NCBI GenBank assembly: GCA_016841045.1
Contig: JAENZX010000017.1
Location: 1-64,000, forward strand
Source: Thermincola carboxydiphila
Lineage (GTDB): Bacteria > Bacillota > Thermincolia > Thermincolales > UBA2595
Length of the DNA: 64,000 nucleotides
Reading direction: 5' to 3'
In this document: one piece after another, positions 1 to 7,575 of the stretch
Layout: every line of letters starts with the position of its first letter
How positions within the stretch are numbered: position 1 is the stretch's first letter
Translations under genes and position numbers: made by a program
The notes under the pieces: model-generated
What the model was told of the DNA's origin: nothing
Database searches by the model: none
The model's input: the letters and a program-made list of their open reading frames with translations, nothing else

Positions 1-545
1 CAGCTCCGGCTCCAGCTCCGGCTCCAGCTCCGGCTCCAGCTCCGGCTCCAGCTCCAGCTCCAGCTCCAGCTCCAGCTCCAGCTCCAGCTCCAGCTCCGGC
101 TCCAGCTCCGGCTCCAGCTCCGGCTCCAGCTCCGGCTCCGGCACCTACATATACCATCAGTCAATTTGAACAAAGGGTTATAGACCTTGTAAATATAGAA
201 AGGAAAAAAGCAGGTTTGAAGCCTCTTGTGGCAGATACTCTTCTAAGCAAAGGTGCAAGAGCAAAATCACAAGATATGGTTAAAAACAATTATTTTGGTC
301 ATACTTCACCTAAATACGGTTCACCTTTTGCCATGATGAAATCCTTTGGAATCAGATACCGCTACGCGGGCGAAAACATCGCCTCAGGCCAGAGAACACC
401 TGAATCCGTTGTTAGAGCCTGGATGAACAGTCCGGGACACCGCAAAAATATCATGAGCACAAGATTTGGCAAGATTGGTGTAGGCTATGCTTACAAGAGC
501 AGTGGTAACTACCACCACTACTGGACACAGTGGTTTACAAATTAA
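1..545 (+). CDS. Secreted CAP-superfamily (YkwD-like) protein, 5' end outside window
   Basis: The frame is open from the window edge (first full codon at base 3), so the real start lies upstream; the in-frame TTG at 216 is an internal Leu. The first 48 visible residues are 24 consecutive Ala-Pro dipeptides written with GCTCCG/GCTCCA, an extended linker that would hold a domain away from membrane or wall. Residues about 54-180 form a CAP (SCP/PR-1) domain: an LVNIERKKAGL-type start, FGHTSP, GENIASG, SPGHRKNIM and a closing WTQWF. The His and Glu of the CAP cavity motifs (GHT, GENI, PGHR) are present. Bacterial relatives are usually extracellular or spore-associated and their activity is unsettled. 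A hairpin terminator follows at once. The family is clear; the N-terminal anchor cannot be seen. Confidence 0.9.
   Translation, partial: APAPAPAPAPAPAPAPAPAPAPAPAPAPAPAPAPAPAPAPAPAPAPAPTYTISQFEQRVIDLVNIERKKAGLKPLVADTLLSKGARAKSQDMVKNNYFGHTSPKYGSPFAMMKSFGIRYRYAGENIASGQRTPESVVRAWMNSPGHRKNIMSTRFGKIGVGYAYKSSGNYHHYWTQWFTN
3..146 (+). repeat. 6-bp tandem repeat encoding (Ala-Pro)24
   Basis: This is an uninterrupted hexanucleotide array of GCTCCG and GCTCCA units inside the CAP gene. The central part uses only CCA for Pro, while the flanks alternate CCG and CCA, which suggests expansion by slippage. It continues past the window edge, so its true length is unknown and an assembly could easily collapse it. 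Confidence 0.95.
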
Positions 546-561
546 GCTTATATAACTTGCA

Positions 562-594
562 AATAACGGGGATAAGCTCCCCGTTATTTTTTAT
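562..594 (+). terminator. Rho-independent terminator after the CAP gene
   Basis: A perfect 10-bp stem (AATAACGGGG with CCCCGTTATT, 7-nt loop) is followed by a T run. It sits 17 bases after the CAP stop codon. Confidence 0.9.
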
Positions 595-603
595 AATTTA
601 AAG

Positions 604-807
604 TTAAACTATTTTAATAGCCTTACCTCTGCAAAACCTTTCACACTTCCCGCAACCCAGGCATCTCTTCTGATCAATTTCCACCGGACCGTTACGTACC
701 AGGTCTGATGACCAGTTATGTTTTATTGCATCAATGGGACAAGCAAGCATAGCGTTACACACTGCACATTTTTCACATAAGCCTGGTTCCAGCTTAGCTA
801 TAGCCAT
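604..807 (-). CDS. Small two-cluster 4Fe-4S ferredoxin
   Basis: This encodes a 67-residue protein with eight Cys in two motifs: C11-C14-C17-C23-P and C49-C52-C55-C59. The second motif is the standard CX2CX2CX3C; in the first the last Cys is displaced (CX2CX2CX5CP), so its cluster environment may differ. The ATG at 807 is chosen because GGAGGGA lies just upstream; a longer frame to 870 has no ribosome site. The gene is divergent from the NapH-like gene at 1118 and the two share an intergenic region with two CsoR/CstR-type palindromes, so joint control by a copper- or sulfide/persulfide-responsive repressor is inferred. It is a likely soluble electron carrier; its partner is unknown. Confidence 0.85.
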   Translation of the reverse strand: MAIAKLEPGLCEKCAVCNAMLACPIDAIKHNWSSDLVRNGPVEIDQKRCLGCGKCERFCRGKAIKIV

Positions 808-891
808 GAAAATCCCTCCATTCTGATAATTAAACCCAGTCTTTAAAGCAGCGTAAAAATAACTCGACATTTAGGACATTCTTTTCACTGC

Positions 892-912
892 ATATACCCC
901 TACCGGGTATAT
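892..912. promoter_or_regulatory. CsoR/CstR-type operator candidate 1
   Basis: The inverted repeat ATATACCC-CTACC-GGGTATAT has perfect 8-bp arms and a GC-rich centre, the form used by CsoR-family (CsoR, RcnR, CstR, FrmR) repressors. It lies 85 bases upstream of the ferredoxin start, where it could cover the ferredoxin promoter. No CsoR-family gene is present in the window. Confidence 0.6.
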
Positions 913-1015
913 TCTATTTTAGCATTAACCCTTTCTCCTGTCAATACAACTTGTTAAATTTAGAACTTACCTTATTTATTTACAATTGAGGCCAAGTGTT
1001 ATAAAATTATAATAT

Positions 1016-1034
1016 ACCTATACCCCCTATAGGT
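1016..1034. promoter_or_regulatory. CsoR/CstR-type operator candidate 2
   Basis: The perfect palindrome ACCTATA-CCCCC-TATAGGT lies 83 bases upstream of the NapH-like gene. With the site at 892-912 it brackets the divergent promoter region, giving one operator per gene. Confidence 0.55.
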
Positions 1035-1117
1035 TGCCCCGCGTTTTTTCCGCACTGTAATTGCCGTTTGATTAAGGCAGTATTCGACAAATCTCATGTT
1101 ATTGGAGGTCAAAAGTG

Positions 1118-1774
1118 ATGCAAGCAGCAAGAAGAATTTCACAAATTATTTTTTTAGGGATTTTCATTTTATTAATGGTTTCAGGAAAAGCTCAATTCTG
1201 GATGGGTTTTATTTTCACTTCAATTGTACTAGCTGCATTCCTTGGACGTTTTTACTGCGGTTGGGCCTGCCCCATCAATACACTTATGGGACCAGTGAAT
1301 ATATTGGGTAAAAAACTGGGTACTCAAAAGGCAACTCCATCTTCTTTACGAAAAGAAAATTACAGAATAGCAGTATTTCTTCTGTTTCTTGTGGGACTAG
1401 GATACACAATCTACTCTATAACGCAGGGAAATAAGTTCCCGCTGCCACTTATAATTATCCCATTCGGACTACTGGTAACCCTTTTCATCAATCCCACCGC
1501 CTGGCATAGATACCTTTGTCCTTGGGGAACATTCTTCAGCCTGACAGCACGTTTTAGCGGTGATACCATAAAAAATGCGGGGCCATGTAATGGATGCAAA
1601 TCCTGTGAAAAGGTTTGTCCCACCGGATCGATTTCATTTGTGAATAAAACTGCGAAAATTAACCCTACCAACTGTCTGCTGTGCTTTAGCTGCAGTTCAA
1701 ACTGCCCCAAAGACTCCTTAAAACCTGGTTTTATCCTGGAAAGAGAGAAAAAAGCAGCCCAGTGTCATACCTGA
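1118..1774 (+). CDS. NapH/YccM-like polytopic membrane protein with 4Fe-4S clusters
   Basis: This is a 218-residue membrane protein with hydrophobic segments at about 9-22, 28-45, 84-103 and 108-125. Cys pairs follow the NapH/NosR/YccM pattern: C47/C51 (CGWACP), C134 (CPWGTF) and two ferredoxin motifs C157-C160-C163-C167 and C186-C189-C192-C196. Family members pass electrons between the quinone pool or a periplasmic partner and cytoplasmic Fe-S proteins. ATG 1118 (GGAGG 9 bases upstream) is preferred; GTG 1115 with a 6-base spacer is equally possible. The divergent small ferredoxin is an obvious candidate partner. The two CsoR-type sites upstream suggest control by metal or reactive sulfur species. 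The real substrate cannot be read from sequence. Confidence 0.85.
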   Translation: MQAARRISQIIFLGIFILLMVSGKAQFWMGFIFTSIVLAAFLGRFYCGWACPINTLMGPVNILGKKLGTQKATPSSLRKENYRIAVFLLFLVGLGYTIYSITQGNKFPLPLIIIPFGLLVTLFINPTAWHRYLCPWGTFFSLTARFSGDTIKNAGPCNGCKSCEKVCPTGSISFVNKTAKINPTNCLLCFSCSSNCPKDSLKPGFILEREKKAAQCHT

Positions 1775-1888
1775 GGGTAGTTTAGCTCAAGGGAGTTTCC
1801 CTTGTTTAAACACTTGTCTCCTTGAATAGCTAATGTTAAAATAAGGGCAGAATTTCTGTTAAAATCAAAACTGGAGGTAATCTAATAT

Positions 1889-1999
1889 ATGTGCCCTTAT
1901 AAATACACGGACAAGAATACCTTTGAAGAATACTGTGAGCTTCTTGACAGACCCTGTGATGATGAAGCAATACTGATTTGCCCGCTCCTTTCAGAATAA
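1889..1999 (+). CDS. Cys-containing microprotein (36 aa), unknown function
   Basis: A short frame with ATG 1889 and a good ribosome site (CTGGAGGT, 10-base spacer) ends at TAA 1997-1999 and is followed by a hairpin terminator. The product is acidic with four Cys at residues 2, 16, 23 and 31; the first and last are CP motifs near the termini. It has no signal peptide or membrane segment. A metal site or redox role is possible but not shown. The strong start context and terminator are the main evidence that it is expressed. Confidence 0.6.
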   Translation: MCPYKYTDKNTFEEYCELLDRPCDDEAILICPLLSE

Positions 2000-2032
2000 T
2001 CTGGGCTAAAAAACGAAATAATAATAAATGAA

Positions 2033-2057
2033 AAGCCGCCTTTAAGGGCGGTTTTTT
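2033..2057 (+). terminator. Terminator after the microprotein gene
   Basis: The stem GCCGCC/GGGCGGT with a short A/T loop is followed by six T, 34 bases after the 36-aa ORF. Confidence 0.85.
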
Positions 2058-2111
2058 AGTGGAGCATTATACTAAAATTTTTACCTATTTTTTAAACAGG
2101 GGTGATTAAGA

Positions 2112-2360
2112 TTGCTTTTAGACCAGATGATGAGTGTGATGGAAAAGCTAGTTAAAGAAATCAGAGAAACGGAGCCTGAGAAAAGGGATCATTTCCTCAA
2201 GATAACTTCTGAATTATTTACAATATCAGCAGAGGCGATAAGAATCAGCCCTGAGTTCAGGCAAGGGTTCGCATTGGTCCATACTGAATTTCTAAAATAC
2301 CCTGAGTGTCGGGAAACAGTTGAACAGAGCCTGGCGGCTTATAAACAATTCGTACAATAA
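2112..2360 (+). CDS. Hypothetical 82-aa helical protein
   Basis: The TTG start at 2112 is supported by AGGGGTGA six bases upstream. The protein is charged, predicted almost wholly helical, with no signal peptide or membrane span and one Cys. I do not recognise a family. It stands alone on the plus strand between two terminators and converges on holA, so it is probably monocistronic. Confidence 0.65.
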   Translation: MLLDQMMSVMEKLVKEIRETEPEKRDHFLKITSELFTISAEAIRISPEFRQGFALVHTEFLKYPECRETVEQSLAAYKQFVQ

Positions 2361-2387
2361 AAGGTCGGCACAATTGCCGCCCTTTTT
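2361..2387 (+). terminator. Terminator between the 82-aa gene and holA
   Basis: A GTCGGCA-CAAT-TGCCGC stem is followed by CCTTTTT. The T run overlaps the holA stop codon region of the converging gene. Confidence 0.75.
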
Positions 2388-3435
2388 AGCGTTTCTCACA
2401 TAATCCAATTATCAGCAATTCCAGTGCCAGGGTAGGTTCCTGACGACCGTTCTTTATATCCGAATCTGTTTTTAGAATTTTCTCCAAAGCGAGTTTTAGC
2501 TCATCCATTGAAAAGTTCCTGGCTTGTTTGATACACTTCTGTGCTACAAAGGGATGAACCTGAAGCTGCCCGGCAACCTGTTTATCTGCGTAGCCTTGTT
2601 GGTGCAGGTCCTTGGACCGTAAAATCAGACGAAACTGTCTTGCTACCATAAACAGCAGCTTGATAACAGACTCACCCAGAAATACCATCTCACGAGCCAT
2701 CTTAATAGCTTTGTTATAGTTTCTTTCACCAACCGAATCTACAAGTTCAAAGACGCTTAATTCAGCAGTTTTACTGACCATTTCTTCAACGTCTGCCGCA
2801 GTAATTTTGTCCGTTCGGGAATAGCAAGCCAGTTTTTCCAGTTCAGTGTTAAGATGCTGAAGATCGCTGCCTACTGCAGTAATAAGTCCTGCCATGGCCT
2901 GTGTCTCAATGATTTTCCCAAGATTTCTGGCCCTGCTGTCAATCCAGGCATTGAGATCCTTACCTTTTAGGGGTGAAAATTCCACTACCTGCCCATGCTT
3001 TTCAATGGTCTTGTATAATTTTCGTTTTTTATCAATTGAATCTGTACAAAAAATCAGGCATGTTGAGTTGACCGGTTCTTCAAGGTAACTTAAAAGAGCC
3101 TTCTCAGCGCTATTTGCTTTTTCATCCTTCTCGTTTTGCTCTTTACCGCTGTCACTCTGATTCTTACGCTTAGATTTAAAAAAAGCGGCATTTTTGACAA
3201 TAACCAGTCTTTTTTCAGACATAAAAGGCATTGTCATGGCCATGCCTACTATAGCTTCTAAACCAACATCTTTGCTGTCTACAATATCCATATTAAAATC
3301 CCGAACATCTGCGGGTATAAGAGACTTGAACTTTGAAAGAAATCCATCCCTCAAATAAGTCTCTTCCCCGTAAAACAGGTAAACCGGTGATATAACCTGT
3401 CTTTGCAGGCTTTTGTCCAGTGCAGTATAGTCCAT
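2386..3435 (-). CDS. holA: DNA polymerase III delta subunit
   Basis: The delta subunit of the clamp loader opens the beta sliding clamp during loading in DNA replication. The 349-residue length and layout are typical: an N-terminal AAA+-like fold without a working Walker A (VYLFYGEETYLRDGF), a mid-protein ELEKLACY segment and a C-terminal helical collar. ATG 3435 is chosen over the ATG at 3444 because AAGGA abuts the latter and lies 9 bases from the former. An acidic/basic insert at about residues 85-110 (KSKRKNQSDSGKEQNEKDEKANS) is longer than usual. It follows comEC, the common Firmicutes order comEA-comEC-holA. Confidence 0.95.
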   Translation of the reverse strand: MDYTALDKSLQRQVISPVYLFYGEETYLRDGFLSKFKSLIPADVRDFNMDIVDSKDVGLEAIVGMAMTMPFMSEKRLVIVKNAAFFKSKRKNQSDSGKEQNEKDEKANSAEKALLSYLEEPVNSTCLIFCTDSIDKKRKLYKTIEKHGQVVEFSPLKGKDLNAWIDSRARNLGKIIETQAMAGLITAVGSDLQHLNTELEKLACYSRTDKITAADVEEMVSKTAELSVFELVDSVGERNYNKAIKMAREMVFLGESVIKLLFMVARQFRLILRSKDLHQQGYADKQVAGQLQVHPFVAQKCIKQARNFSMDELKLALEKILKTDSDIKNGRQEPTLALELLIIGLCEKR

Positions 3436-3508
3436 TTTGTTCATTCCTTTTTATTCGGTCGGTGATTCCGGCGTCTCATCAATAGTACTCCAGCCTATAA
3501 TTTATTGT

Positions 3509-5923
3509 TTATTCTTTAACGACTGTCAATTTTCCTCCTACTTCTAACCACTCTAATTTTTCCCCTTTCCCCGTCTCCACCTCAAAACCACTGCCATCAG
3601 AACTTACTATCACTGCCCCATCCCTATCTGTTCTCAGCACAGAAATTCCTAATGCAGTAAGCCCCTCTGTCACTTCCTTTGATGGATGGCCGAATTTATT
3701 ACGTTCACCCACACTTATAACTGCCAAATCAGGGGCTGCCTGACGGTAAAATTTTTTAACCCAACTGCCGCGGCTCCCATGGTGCGGCACTTTGACCAGA
3801 TTCGACTTAAATTTGCTAGAATCAGATAATTCATCCAAGGCAGGTTGTTCTGCATCTCCGGTAAATAAAATACTGAAGTCACTAAAACTAAGTCTTAATA
3901 TCATAGAGTCATTGTTTTCTTCCGGCGCAGCACTCTCTGAAGGGTACAACACTTCAAGCTTAAGATTGTCAAAAAGAATTGTATCTCCGGCACTGACTTC
4001 TTTTATTTCACTGTCTGCCTGACGAAATTTTTGTAAGAGTGCTGCCCCATCGGGATATTGGGAAAACTGTGGATTAACTGCAACCGCATCCACCTTTAAA
4101 TACTTTAAAACAGATTCCGCTCCCTGTATATGATCTGCGTGTGGATGACTTAGCAGCATCAAATCAATTGAGCGTATTCCCTGCCTCCTAAGTAAAGGTA
4201 TCAGTATTCTTTCCCCGGGGTCAAATGTACTGTTGGCGTCATCATTCCCTCCTGTATCAATCATTATATATTTACCGTTAGGGGACCTGATCAAAGCTGC
4301 ATCACCCTGTCCTATGTCCACAAAGTTTATTTCCAGTCTTCCACTCACTGGTAAAAAGATACCGGCCCAGAGAAAAACAGCGGCAGCGGTAAGAGCAGCC
4401 AAACATATCTTATGTCGGTTAAGCTGCCATAACCTCATGGTCTTTATATACTTATCCCTATTTCTCAGTATTTCGATAACGCTGACTGCTATCGCGTACA
4501 TTAAGACTACAACTGGAATGGAAGGCTGCCCGGTGGTAATAATCGAAAACGGGAGGTCGGCCAATATATGGGCCAGGTTAAGTACAAGTTCTAGTATAAA
4601 TGCAGTGCTAACATTTATTATCTCTGCAATAGGAATCCAAACCATACCTCCAAAGATGGCCGCACTTCCTGTCAGCATGGCCAGGCTTACGAGAGGAACG
4701 ATAACGAGGTTGGAGATAACAGAGATGACGGAAAAATAGCTAAAGTAGTATGAAGTTACAGGAAGAACAGCCAGCTGAGCAGCTAATGTCACGGAAACAG
4801 CCTTTCCTATATACGGAATGAATGCAAGTCTGGGCTTGATAATGGGGGTAAGATAAAATATCCCCCAGGTCGCAATAAAAGAAAGCTGAAAGCCAGCGGT
4901 AAAAAAAGACTGGGGATCAAGAAGGAGAATTATAAATGCCGCCAGACTCATTGAACTCTGCCAGTCATAATGTCGTCTCAGAACACGAGCCATCAGCAGT
5001 GTCCATATCATGACAGCTGACCTGGCTACAGGTGGCGTAAAACCGGTCATTATGGCATAAAACAGGGTTACAGCTATAGTTACAAAAGTTTGTGCACTCC
5101 GAGTTAACCCAAAAAGATTCCCCAGTACAAGACATGCTCCTGCCAGAAGGGCCATATGATAACCTGAAACCGAAAGAATGTGTATAACACCTGATAGAGC
5201 AAAATCATTTTGTGTTTGGTAATCTATTCGTCCGGCAGAACCAAAAAGAATACCTTCCATTATCGGGGCATAATTTTCAGCCAGAGAACTATTTAATATG
5301 GAAATCAATAACCCTCTGAATTTAAAACAGGTATCCAAAACGTAGTTCAGGCTGCCAATCCCAGTTCTCTGTACTCCGGAGCCTTTCCAACTGTTAATTA
5401 CAAGCTGTATACCTTTAGACTGCAGATACTTTCTATAACTAAAATCTCCTGGGTTACCTGCTTCTGCCGGAGATTCGGGAATACCGATGATTTCCAGCCT
5501 ATCTCCATAAGAAAAAGTTGGCGCAGCACCTTTGACAGTTAATAGTACATATCCCTTAGCCGAGTCTCCAACCAGGTTACCGGAAAGTTCCTGTTCAACT
5601 TTTACCGTATAATTGGTCTTGTTAATTCTGATATCCGGTTCGGTGCTGACTGTGCCAATTAAAACTGACTTTTTCCCTGCTAAAGTTTCCAAGTTCCCTT
5701 TGTTTCTTTCTGACTGCCATTGAAACATTATTAATCCAAGTATGGTTAACGCCAACAAAAAATACACCCGGTTTTTCCGCCAGGCTGTGGCTTCATTAAT
5801 CAAACCTGCTAGAAGAAAAATCAAGCCGATTAAAATCAGTGTTAACATCGATAAACTGATGCAGCAGCCCAAAACAATCCCTGCTGCATAAAAAAACAGG
5901 GCCGCGACTATTGGCCTGTCCAT
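3509..5923 (-). CDS. comEC: DNA-uptake channel ComEC/Rec2
   Basis: This is a membrane channel that carries single-stranded DNA into the cell during natural transformation. The 804 residues contain an N-terminal pair of membrane spans and DUF4131-type OB region (about 1-190), the Competence membrane domain (about 215-490), and a cytosolic metallo-beta-lactamase-like domain (about 525-780). The last keeps the metal signature HPHADH near residue 594 and the downstream FTGDAE and KVPHHGS motifs, so a nuclease role for it is plausible. The frame is intact. comEA lies 35 bases upstream and holA 73 bases downstream. Confidence 0.96.
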   Translation of the reverse strand: MDRPIVAALFFYAAGIVLGCCISLSMLTLILIGLIFLLAGLINEATAWRKNRVYFLLALTILGLIMFQWQSERNKGNLETLAGKKSVLIGTVSTEPDIRINKTNYTVKVEQELSGNLVGDSAKGYVLLTVKGAAPTFSYGDRLEIIGIPESPAEAGNPGDFSYRKYLQSKGIQLVINSWKGSGVQRTGIGSLNYVLDTCFKFRGLLISILNSSLAENYAPIMEGILFGSAGRIDYQTQNDFALSGVIHILSVSGYHMALLAGACLVLGNLFGLTRSAQTFVTIAVTLFYAIMTGFTPPVARSAVMIWTLLMARVLRRHYDWQSSMSLAAFIILLLDPQSFFTAGFQLSFIATWGIFYLTPIIKPRLAFIPYIGKAVSVTLAAQLAVLPVTSYYFSYFSVISVISNLVIVPLVSLAMLTGSAAIFGGMVWIPIAEIINVSTAFILELVLNLAHILADLPFSIITTGQPSIPVVVLMYAIAVSVIEILRNRDKYIKTMRLWQLNRHKICLAALTAAAVFLWAGIFLPVSGRLEINFVDIGQGDAALIRSPNGKYIMIDTGGNDDANSTFDPGERILIPLLRRQGIRSIDLMLLSHPHADHIQGAESVLKYLKVDAVAVNPQFSQYPDGAALLQKFRQADSEIKEVSAGDTILFDNLKLEVLYPSESAAPEENNDSMILRLSFSDFSILFTGDAEQPALDELSDSSKFKSNLVKVPHHGSRGSWVKKFYRQAAPDLAVISVGERNKFGHPSKEVTEGLTALGISVLRTDRDGAVIVSSDGSGFEVETGKGEKLEWLEVGGKLTVVKE

Positions 5924-5958
5924 AAGATAATCAACCCTTCACATATATTGTCACGACA

Positions 5959-6564
5959 TTAGATAGTAACCTTGTCTTTAAATTTGGCCAGCGTCTTTTC
6001 GCCAATTCCGGAAATATTCAAGAGGTCTGAAATACTCTTAAATTTGCCGTGACTTTGGCGATATTCAACGATTTTTTCCGCAGTAGAAGGTCCAACTCCA
6101 GGAAGTTGATCTAGGGTTTCTTCTGTAGCGGTATTAATATTAATCTTTCCCGTTCGTCCAAAAGTACCGGTAATCCCAAGGCCGTTTCCGGACCCCTGAA
6201 GCTGCTGGCTCTCTTCAACTTGACCTTTATGTGGAATATAAATATGTTGGCTGTCAGTCATGGGTTCTGCCAGGTTAACATACTCCAGGGCTGCGTCAGC
6301 AGCCGGTTCCGCTTTTTTAATACCTTCGATTATACGTGCCCCTTCCGGAAATGTATACACTCCGGGTTTTTTTACAGCGCCTGTGAGGTAAACAGTCACC
6401 TGCCGAACAATGTCTTTCTTCTCCTTATCACTCTGGGTAACTGTTACCATCGGTTTGAATTCAGCTTTTACTTTAACCTGAGCCAATTTATAACCAGTCC
6501 CAAACAGTATCGCACAGATTAAAGCAGCGGCTATTAAAAGCTGCTTGCGATCCATTCCCAACAC
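5959..6564 (-). CDS. comEA: Competence DNA-binding protein ComEA
   Basis: A membrane-anchored receptor for double-stranded DNA that works with ComEC. It has one N-terminal transmembrane helix (about residues 8-24), a SLBB-type domain (VTVYLTGAVKKPGVYTFPEG), and a C-terminal pair of helix-hairpin-helix motifs (INTATEETLDQLPGVGPSTA and LLNISGIGEKTLAKF). The start is set at GTG 6564, five bases after GAGGAGGGG; a TTG at 6561 is also possible, while the longer frame to 6588 would overlap the ribosome site. It is translated just ahead of comEC, probably as one unit. No late competence promoter could be assigned. Confidence 0.93.
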   Translation of the reverse strand: MLGMDRKQLLIAAALICAILFGTGYKLAQVKVKAEFKPMVTVTQSDKEKKDIVRQVTVYLTGAVKKPGVYTFPEGARIIEGIKKAEPAADAALEYVNLAEPMTDSQHIYIPHKGQVEESQQLQGSGNGLGITGTFGRTGKININTATEETLDQLPGVGPSTAEKIVEYRQSHGKFKSISDLLNISGIGEKTLAKFKDKVTI

Positions 6565-6698
6565 ATGAGCCCCTCCTCTCTCTATCACCCTTATTATAAC
6601 TTACATTTACTGATTTTTTTGTCATTTTTTGTCGTTTCAGTAATTTTTTTGCTATGTCCTGCTGTTACAACTCATAATAGCAAAAAACACAGGTTTAA

Positions 6699-6707
6699 CA
6701 TAATATA
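6699..6707 (+). promoter_or_regulatory. Possible mother-cell sigma (SigE/SigK-like) -10 element
   Basis: CATAATATA fits the CATANNNTA -10 form of sporulation mother-cell promoters and lies about 40 bases before the silk-like gene. No convincing -35 element was found at the expected spacing, so this is tentative. Confidence 0.25.
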
Positions 6708-6747
6708 TTACGGGTTCTATATTAGAGATTAAGGGAGGATATTTTAA

Positions 6748-7164
6748 ATGAGCGATTACTATTCACAACAATTTGGACCTGGGTTTGGCATTGGTGGAGG
6801 TTTCGGGCCTGGTTTAGGTTTTGGTGGAGGTTTCGGGCCTGGTTTTGGTGGAGGTTTCGGCCCTGGTTTAGGTGCAGGCATGGGTGGAGGATTTGCATTT
6901 GGGTTCTTTGCCAACCGGGCTGCTTTATCCGCCCGTCAGGCAGCAGCTGCTTCCGCTGCTGCAATAGCCGCCTCTAACAGAGGAGACCGGAGAGGCTCAG
7001 CCGCTGCTGCTGCTGCCTCCGCTGCAGCTGCTAATAATGCCGCTGCCGCTGCTGCTGCCGCCGCCGCTTCAGGCAGTGGTGATGCTGCTGCTGCCGCTGC
7101 TGCCGCTGCTGCTGCTGCTGGTTCTGCCGCCGCTGCTGCATCTGCCGCTGCCGCCGCAGGTTAA
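6748..7164 (+). CDS. Silk-like low-complexity Gly/Phe-Ala protein
   Basis: ATG 6748 follows GGGAGGAT. The 138 residues fall into blocks: residues 10-48 repeat GGGFGPG(L/F)G, 49-64 are a short non-repetitive link, and 65-138 are almost pure Ala with Ser and Gly breaks and one RGDRRG patch. This alternation of Gly-rich and poly-Ala blocks is like structural silks and glycine-rich coat proteins; it has no Cys, signal peptide or membrane span. Codon use in the Ala tracts is mixed (GCT, GCC, GCA), so the tract is maintained at protein level and is not simple DNA slippage. The host is a spore former, so a spore surface or assembly role is reasonable but inferred. A small Lys-rich gene follows. Confidence 0.75.
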   Translation: MSDYYSQQFGPGFGIGGGFGPGLGFGGGFGPGFGGGFGPGLGAGMGGGFAFGFFANRAALSARQAAAASAAAIAASNRGDRRGSAAAAAASAAAANNAAAAAAAAAASGSGDAAAAAAAAAAAAGSAAAAASAAAAAG

Positions 7165-7228
7165 CCATGTTTAAAAATATCTCTCCGCGGCAATAATAGT
7201 AATGAAAATCATTAGCGGAGGGATATCA

Positions 7229-7339
7229 TTGAACAAATCGGCTTTACTAAAACAGGTTGAGACCAATATCAAAAACTTTGAAAACTATATTAAGTCTCTT
7301 AAAAAGAAGAAAGCCTCAGATAAAAAGAAAAGTGGGTAA
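7229..7339 (+). CDS. Lys-rich microprotein (36 aa)
   Basis: The TTG start at 7229 is seven bases after GGAGGGA. The product is a short amphipathic helix followed by a strongly basic tail (LKKKKASDKKKSG). It is 64 bases downstream of the silk-like gene with no terminator visible between them, so they may be co-transcribed; a basic partner for a low-complexity structural protein is a guess. It has no recognised family. Confidence 0.5.
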   Translation: MNKSALLKQVETNIKNFENYIKSLKKKKASDKKKSG

Positions 7340-7396
7340 TTGACTTTAAAAATCCTTTACCCCTAGAGTTTCTCCGGATATGTGAAAGTGTTCCAA

Positions 7397-7468
7397 ACAT
7401 GGGGCGCTTTTTCTTTTTAGTTTGTAGTATCCCGAAACTGAGGCCGGGGAATCGGCAAGGGATGGCGG
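7397..7468. repeat. Dispersed repeat, copy 1 (similar to 58865-58935)
   Basis: About 70 bases beginning ACATGGGG align with 58865-58935, with most positions identical: TTTCTTTTTA, GTAGT.TCCCG, CTGAGG.CGGGG and AAT.CGGC are shared in the same order. The GC-rich TCCCG...CGGGG part can pair. It is intergenic in both places. The form recalls the folded right end (omega-RNA region) of IS200/IS605 TnpB elements, but no tnpB sequence is recognisable here. Confidence 0.55.
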
Positions 7469-7575
7469 CGAGAAAAGAATCAAAAAAAATACGGGGTGCC
7501 CATCAGTTTTTATGATGAAACACACCCCTTTTTTAATACTCCATTTACGACCCTATTTGGATATTTTACTAACTA

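Noticed and set aside
1-146. Array resembling a CRISPR or satellite
   Set aside because: The unit is six bases with no spacers and is in frame with the CAP gene; it is a coding linker.
216-545. ORF beginning at TTG 216 as a complete 109-aa gene
   Set aside because: The same frame is open to the window edge with Ala-Pro repeats and the CAP domain starts upstream, so TTG 216 is internal.
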